From contig CAZHOR010000007.1 of assembly GCA_964534325.1 (NCBI GenBank), positions 50,071-114,070 on the forward strand: a DNA stretch of 64,000 nucleotides, read 5' to 3'. Every line of letters begins with the position of its first letter. Positions within the stretch are counted from its first letter, which is position 1. Shown piece by piece: positions 60,427 through 64,000 of this stretch. Under the pieces are notes generated by a model. The model worked only from the letters and a program-made list of their open reading frames with translations. It made no database searches and was not told the DNA's origin. The position numbers and the translations under genes were made by a program. Origin of the DNA: JdFR-22 sp964534325. GTDB taxonomy: Archaea; Halobacteriota; Archaeoglobi; Archaeoglobales; Archaeoglobaceae.

Positions 60427-61506
60427 TTAATCCAGATATATACTTCCAAAACCTCCAAACTCGTTCTCCATCTCCTCATAGACCGGATATCCCACAAACC
60501 GGGTGTATATCTCGTCCGCTTTTTCTTGAGGTTCTATATCGCTAAAATTATCCGGATAAATGATTTTACCGATGTAGTAGGTGTTTGCCAGGACTGTAGC
60601 GTAATTGGTAGTATAATAGTTGTAGGGAAGGATCCCGTACATTTTGTCATCCTTTAAGGCATCCAGACCCTGATATTCTGCTCCTTCCAGATCCTTTTCA
60701 ACCAGCGAATATCCCTGACTATCCACGAAGACGATATCAGGATTCCACTGAACTAATTTCTCTCTACTCACCATGGCATGTTCCAATCCCAGACCACTGG
60801 CAACGTTCCTGGCATTCAAGTACTCGAAGGGAGCGTAAGCAGGCTCAGTAGAAGTAACACCATGAGCTCCGCGGTGAGCAACGCCCCCCACATAAACAGT
60901 TGGCTTATTCTCCTCATGAATATCTTCTGTTCTTTGGTTCAAATCCCTTATCGTAGAGTTCATGTACTGAATCAATTCCTCTGCCCTATCCTCCTTGTCC
61001 AGTATATCTCCCATAAGTCTGAGAGCGTCGTAAAACGTTTTTCTACCCTCCTCGTGTGGTCTGCCGTATTCCAGGACCACCACCGGGATCCCCGTCTTCC
61101 GCTGGAGGTTATCAGCGTCACCGGCGTTGGTATAAGTCCAGAAGATAACGTCAGGATCCTGTGCAGCGATCAATTCAGCATCACCACCGTGCTGGGGTCC
61201 TATAGACGGTAGTTCAGCCAGCTCCGGGTGGGCCATGATGTATGGTTTCTTATGGTCTCTTTTTTCAAAATCCTCCACCCCAACCACTTTGTGGGTAGCA
61301 TTAAGATAAGTGATCAACCGCAAAGAACCGGGCCCAACACCTACTACCCCATCCACATCCTGGGGAACCTCCACAGTTCTACCCGCCATATCCGTGATCT
61401 CAATTGTTCCTTCGCCTCCAGCCTGAGAACTCTGGCTGCAACCCGAGAAAGCCAGTGCGGCTGCGATAATGATGGCGAGAGTTAAATACACCAACCTCTG
61501 AGACAT
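60427..61506 (-). CDS. lipoprotein substrate-binding protein of the FecCD importer
   Basis: 359 residues. The signal peptide ends in a lipobox, LAFSGC (Cys22), so it is a membrane-anchored lipoprotein. Two TroA/BtuF-like lobes follow: ITDMAGRTVEVPQDVDGVVG, and PDVIFWTYTNAGDADNLQRK. It should capture an iron complex, cobalamin or another metal chelate outside the membrane. First gene of the operon. Confidence 0.9.
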   Translation of the reverse strand: MSQRLVYLTLAIIIAAALAFSGCSQSSQAGGEGTIEITDMAGRTVEVPQDVDGVVGVGPGSLRLITYLNATHKVVGVEDFEKRDHKKPYIMAHPELAELPSIGPQHGGDAELIAAQDPDVIFWTYTNAGDADNLQRKTGIPVVVLEYGRPHEEGRKTFYDALRLMGDILDKEDRAEELIQYMNSTIRDLNQRTEDIHEENKPTVYVGGVAHRGAHGVTSTEPAYAPFEYLNARNVASGLGLEHAMVSREKLVQWNPDIVFVDSQGYSLVEKDLEGAEYQGLDALKDDKMYGILPYNYYTTNYATVLANTYYIGKIIYPDNFSDIEPQEKADEIYTRFVGYPVYEEMENEFGGFGSIYLD

Positions 61507-61547
61507 GCTATCCCTTTGATGTTAATTAAATTGCTTATTCACCTTAC

Positions 61548-61607
61548 TTAGTAATATCATAAATAATTTTCGTAGCACTAATTACTAATTATCATTGAAT
61601 TAGTAAT
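61548..61607. promoter_or_regulatory. candidate operator of the importer operon and the divergent radical SAM gene
   Basis: ATTACTAATT (61581-61590) and AATTAGTAAT (61598-61607) form a perfect 10-base inverted repeat with a 7-base spacer. A further TTAGTAAT copy lies at 61548-61555. This lies between the divergent genes and is a good site for a metal-responsive repressor of both. Confidence 0.6.
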
Positions 61608-61655
61608 ACAAACATAAATTTAAGTAAATTGACACTAAATTATTAGTTGCTAAAA

Positions 61656-62651
61656 ATGAATAATGAGAACAAGTGGACAAGATACGGAGAATATTCTTTC
61701 CTGCCCTGCAGCAAATTAAATTCAGTTAAGCTGAGGGCTTTGAGGGGTTTTTCAAAAGGTAATTATCCTCATATAGTTAATTTCGCCATAACGTGGAAAT
61801 GCAACTCCATGTGCAGGATGTGCAACATCTGGAAAGAAAAAAGTGATTTAGAGATTCCTGTGGAGACGGTGGAGAAAATCTTTTCAGATGAACTCTTCAG
61901 AAAGACCAAGCTGGTAAAGATAACCGGTGGAGAGCCCACACTACATACACAGCTGCCGAGGATAATTGAGGTCATATCCAGGCTGGCTCCTGAAGCTAAA
62001 ATAGCCATCAACACCAACGGATATCCATTTGAGAGGATCAAGAGAGTGGTGGACGCCTGCCTTGAGGTGAGAGACGACCTCATATTCTCCGTTGCCCTCG
62101 ACGGGATCGGAGAGACCCACAACTACTTGCGGGGTAAAGAGTGTTATGAAGACGTGATGAAGACCATAGACTATCTGGAAGAGCTCAAGCACTCAAAGAA
62201 CACCCTTTACAGGTTCAGCTTTACTATAACACCCTGGAACTATACTGACCTCCCTGAAGTAGTTGAATTCGCCCGGGAGCGGGACACTTACGTGGGGTTC
62301 AGGGTCATGCACATTGACAGGCTTTACAGGAATGTGGACCTAAAAGCCAACGGTCTCAATGACCAGATAAGACCCATGGTAAAAAAAGTTGGTGGAAATT
62401 ACTTCCAGAAGAATATTGGCAGTGACTTAGCCGTCAACTGCTTCGCATTCATCAATTCTTTGTTCATTGACCCACACGGGAAGTTCCATCCCTGTCTATA
62501 CAGAGAAGGCGAAGAAAATGGGAATCTGTCCCAATTATGGTCCGATGAAAGAGGCAAAAAGATACGAGAGAACACCAAAAAATGTTCCAGGTGCTGGTCC
62601 GATTGCCAGACCATCCCCAACATAATCGCCAATTTCGGTGAATTCAAATAA
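61656..62651 (+). CDS. radical SAM protein with SPASM-like C-terminus
   Basis: 331 residues from ATG 61656 (the frame opens at TTG 61647). The [4Fe-4S] motif is WKCNSMCRMCNIW (Cys49, 53, 56), followed by KITGGEPTLHTQLPRI and a typical barrel. The C-terminus has CFAFINSLFIDPHGKFHPCL and CSRCWSDCQTI, four or more Cys like a SPASM/auxiliary cluster. The product is unknown. It is divergent from the importer operon and shares its control region. Confidence 0.87.
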   Translation: MNNENKWTRYGEYSFLPCSKLNSVKLRALRGFSKGNYPHIVNFAITWKCNSMCRMCNIWKEKSDLEIPVETVEKIFSDELFRKTKLVKITGGEPTLHTQLPRIIEVISRLAPEAKIAINTNGYPFERIKRVVDACLEVRDDLIFSVALDGIGETHNYLRGKECYEDVMKTIDYLEELKHSKNTLYRFSFTITPWNYTDLPEVVEFARERDTYVGFRVMHIDRLYRNVDLKANGLNDQIRPMVKKVGGNYFQKNIGSDLAVNCFAFINSLFIDPHGKFHPCLYREGEENGNLSQLWSDERGKKIRENTKKCSRCWSDCQTIPNIIANFGEFK

Positions 62652-62664
62652 TCTGCCAACTTTT

Positions 62665-63810
62665 TCAGTCCAGTTTTTTGACTTCTTCAGCTATGGCATC
62701 TCCCATCTGAGAGGTTTTGGCGCTACCGCCCAGGTCTCTGGTCCTGACTTCTCCTTTTCTCACCACTTCTTCTATGGCTTTGACCACATCGGCGCCGCCC
62801 TTAACTTCTCCGATCTCGTCCAGAAGCAGGCCGCCAGCCCATATGGTGGCTATGGGGTTCGCGGTGTTCATCCCCTTATATTTGGGTGCGGAACCGTGGA
62901 TGGGCTCGAACATGGATACTCCATCCGGGTTGATGTTCCCTCCGGGAGCAAAACCCAGACCGCCCTGGATCATGGCGCCCAGGTCAGTGATTATATCTCC
63001 GAACATATTGGGGGTGACTATGGTCTGATACCAGTTGGGGTCCTTGACCATCCACATGGTTATGGCATCAACGTAATTGAACTCGTGCTCAATTCCAGGG
63101 TATTCTTTGCTCACTTCCTCTACTATGCTCCTCCAGAAATTATAGACGTAGCTCAAAACGTTGGCTTTATCCACCGCAGTTACCTTATTATCTCCTCTCC
63201 TCTTGGCAAGTTCAAAAGCGTATCTGATCGCTCTTTCAGAGCCTTTCTGGCTCAGAACACCTATCTGGTAGGCTATCTCGCTCCCCTCCACCTCGACATC
63301 CAGACCGAATTTTACGCTGTAGATGCTTCTCAGAACCTCCAGCTCCTGCCTTGCAGTTCCTTCCTTCACCCGGTTCCCGATGCCAACGTAGAAGTCTTCA
63401 GTATTCTCCCTTACTACTATAAAGTCCACATCCTTTGCCGTTTTATCCTTCAGAGGGCAATTCACACCTTCCAGCAATTTAACCGGCCTGAGATTGATGT
63501 ACTGATCAAAATGAAACCTCAAAGCCAAAAGAATGCCCTTCTCCAGAATACCCGGCTCCAGCCTGGGGTCGCCAAGCGCACCCAGATAAATGGAATCCAT
63601 ATTCTCCATCTCTTTGAGGCTGTCCTCGTTGAGGAGCTCATTGGTCTCCAGATAATGGTCAGCACCAAAAGGATACTCCACCCACTCTATCTCGAAATTC
63701 TCCTTCTCACTCACAGCATCAAGTACCTTCTTACCCTCATCAATTATCTCCGGTCCTATACCATCTCCCGGTATCACCGCTATCCTGTATTTCTTCAAAT
63801 TATCACCCAT
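62665..63810 (-). CDS. isopropylmalate/isocitrate/tartrate dehydrogenase-family enzyme
   Basis: 381 residues. NAD(P) and substrate sites: RIAVIPGDGIGPEIIDEGKK, LRFHFDQYINLRPVKLLEGV (substrate loop), VRENTEDFYVGIG, and the tail loop PNMFGDIITDLGAMIQGGLG and EPIHGSAPKYKGMNTANPIA. The RFHFDQYINLRP loop is closer to tartrate/beta-isopropylmalate dehydrogenases than to isocitrate dehydrogenase. leuC/leuD are not near. The 391-codon forward frame over it is a shadow. A TATA-like ACTTATAAAC lies at about 63852-63861. Confidence 0.87.
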   Translation of the reverse strand: MGDNLKKYRIAVIPGDGIGPEIIDEGKKVLDAVSEKENFEIEWVEYPFGADHYLETNELLNEDSLKEMENMDSIYLGALGDPRLEPGILEKGILLALRFHFDQYINLRPVKLLEGVNCPLKDKTAKDVDFIVVRENTEDFYVGIGNRVKEGTARQELEVLRSIYSVKFGLDVEVEGSEIAYQIGVLSQKGSERAIRYAFELAKRRGDNKVTAVDKANVLSYVYNFWRSIVEEVSKEYPGIEHEFNYVDAITMWMVKDPNWYQTIVTPNMFGDIITDLGAMIQGGLGFAPGGNINPDGVSMFEPIHGSAPKYKGMNTANPIATIWAGGLLLDEIGEVKGGADVVKAIEEVVRKGEVRTRDLGGSAKTSQMGDAIAEEVKKLD

Positions 63811-64000
63811 TGAGTTATTAACAATGATTTACTTCACAATTGGATGGAGTTTATAAGTATTCCCTTCGCGTATTTATTGACTAAGAAATGTCAACTCAAG
63901 GGTTGTGTTATCTGAAGTTTTTTTCGTCTCATGATTTCACCTCCATTAACTTCATTTGGGTGAAGTTGTTGAATATGATGTCTTCACATTTCCGGTAGAA
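63811..64000. other. upstream region of the dehydrogenase gene
   Basis: Holds a TATA-like box (63852-63861), a 13-codon frame (63891-63932) and otherwise AT-rich sequence up to the window edge. Nothing else is seen. Confidence 0.4.
63891..63932 (-). CDS. possible 13-residue leader peptide
   Basis: A GGAGGTGA ribosome site lies 5 bases before an ATG (63932), which opens MRRKKLQITQPLS and a TGA. The strong translation signal is out of proportion to the short frame. It could be a leader of the downstream dehydrogenase gene or the start of a gene destroyed by recombination. A leucine-rich attenuator is not seen. Confidence 0.25.
   Translation of the reverse strand: MRRKKLQITQPLS

Noticed and set aside
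62638..63813. 391-codon forward open frame
   Set aside because: It is the antisense shadow of the dehydrogenase gene, whose protein has clear motifs; the forward translation has none.

Overview
The window reads as a piece of an archaeal chromosome, most likely a euryarchaeon in the broad sense; the sequence does not fix the lineage. The archaeal signs are: a mevalonate route with isopentenyl phosphate kinase and type 2 IPP isomerase, an archaeal-type glutamyl-tRNA synthetase, the HMG-CoA synthase/thiolase/DUF35 trio, inositol-phosphate synthase, a 310-nt 7S SRP RNA, a tRNA-Leu without encoded CCA, TATA-box promoters close to start codons, and a surface protein with a PGF-CTERM-type sorting tail.

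Layout. 0-8.1 kb: truncated AMP phosphorylase (minus), a sulfotransferase, a membrane-anchored protein, a SWIM/SNF2 helicase pair and an acidic orphan. 8.2-17.5 kb: a dense archipelago of toxin-antitoxin (TA) genes and their debris (VapBC, UPF0175/DUF3368, HepT/MntA, DUF2283/DUF4258, DUF433/DUF5615, Doc), with one lone tnpB. 17.6-20.5 kb: a 964-residue surface protein. 20.5-24.4 kb: a gene-poor stretch with more debris. 24.4-31.3 kb: housekeeping genes, ending in the HMG-CoA synthase operon with its HTH regulator, divergent from inositol-phosphate synthase (31.4 kb). 32.7-38.0 kb: five multiheme c-type cytochromes (two tetrahemes, three octa/nonahemes). 38.1-41.4 kb: a second TA patch. 41.6-45.2 kb: phosphodiesterase-like protein, APS kinase, radical SAM protein. 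45.3-45.9 kb: SRP RNA, tRNA-Leu and a tRNA fragment. 46-51 kb: orphans and a large UPF0182 membrane protein. 51.1-57.7 kb: gltX, prenyl synthase, fni, ipk, mvk, MEMO1. 57.8-62.7 kb: FmdE-like protein in an operon with an iron/cobalamin-type ABC importer, divergent from a radical SAM/SPASM-like protein. 62.7-64 kb: an isopropylmalate/tartrate dehydrogenase-family gene.

How the genes work together. HMG-CoA synthase, thiolase and DUF35 start the isoprenoid pathway, and mvk, ipk, fni and the prenyl synthase finish it. Inositol-phosphate synthase supplies the polar head group of archaeal lipids and shares a divergent control region with the HTH regulator. The sulfotransferase at 1.7 kb and the APS kinase at 43.2 kb could form a PAPS supply and use pair, although they are far apart.

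The best candidate for an undescribed system is the cytochrome cluster. A tetraheme-octaheme gene pair, translationally coupled, occurs twice, with a third large paralogue between. Each large protein has an N-terminal membrane anchor, a CxxxCH motif, a near-C-terminal CxxCK motif and a shared TWTEP tail. The CxxCK motif is otherwise known from the catalytic heme of nitrite reductases, but here it sits in an unusual place. The TA archipelago is the second point of interest, because it preserves chimeric and facing gene fragments that record how such islands form and decay.
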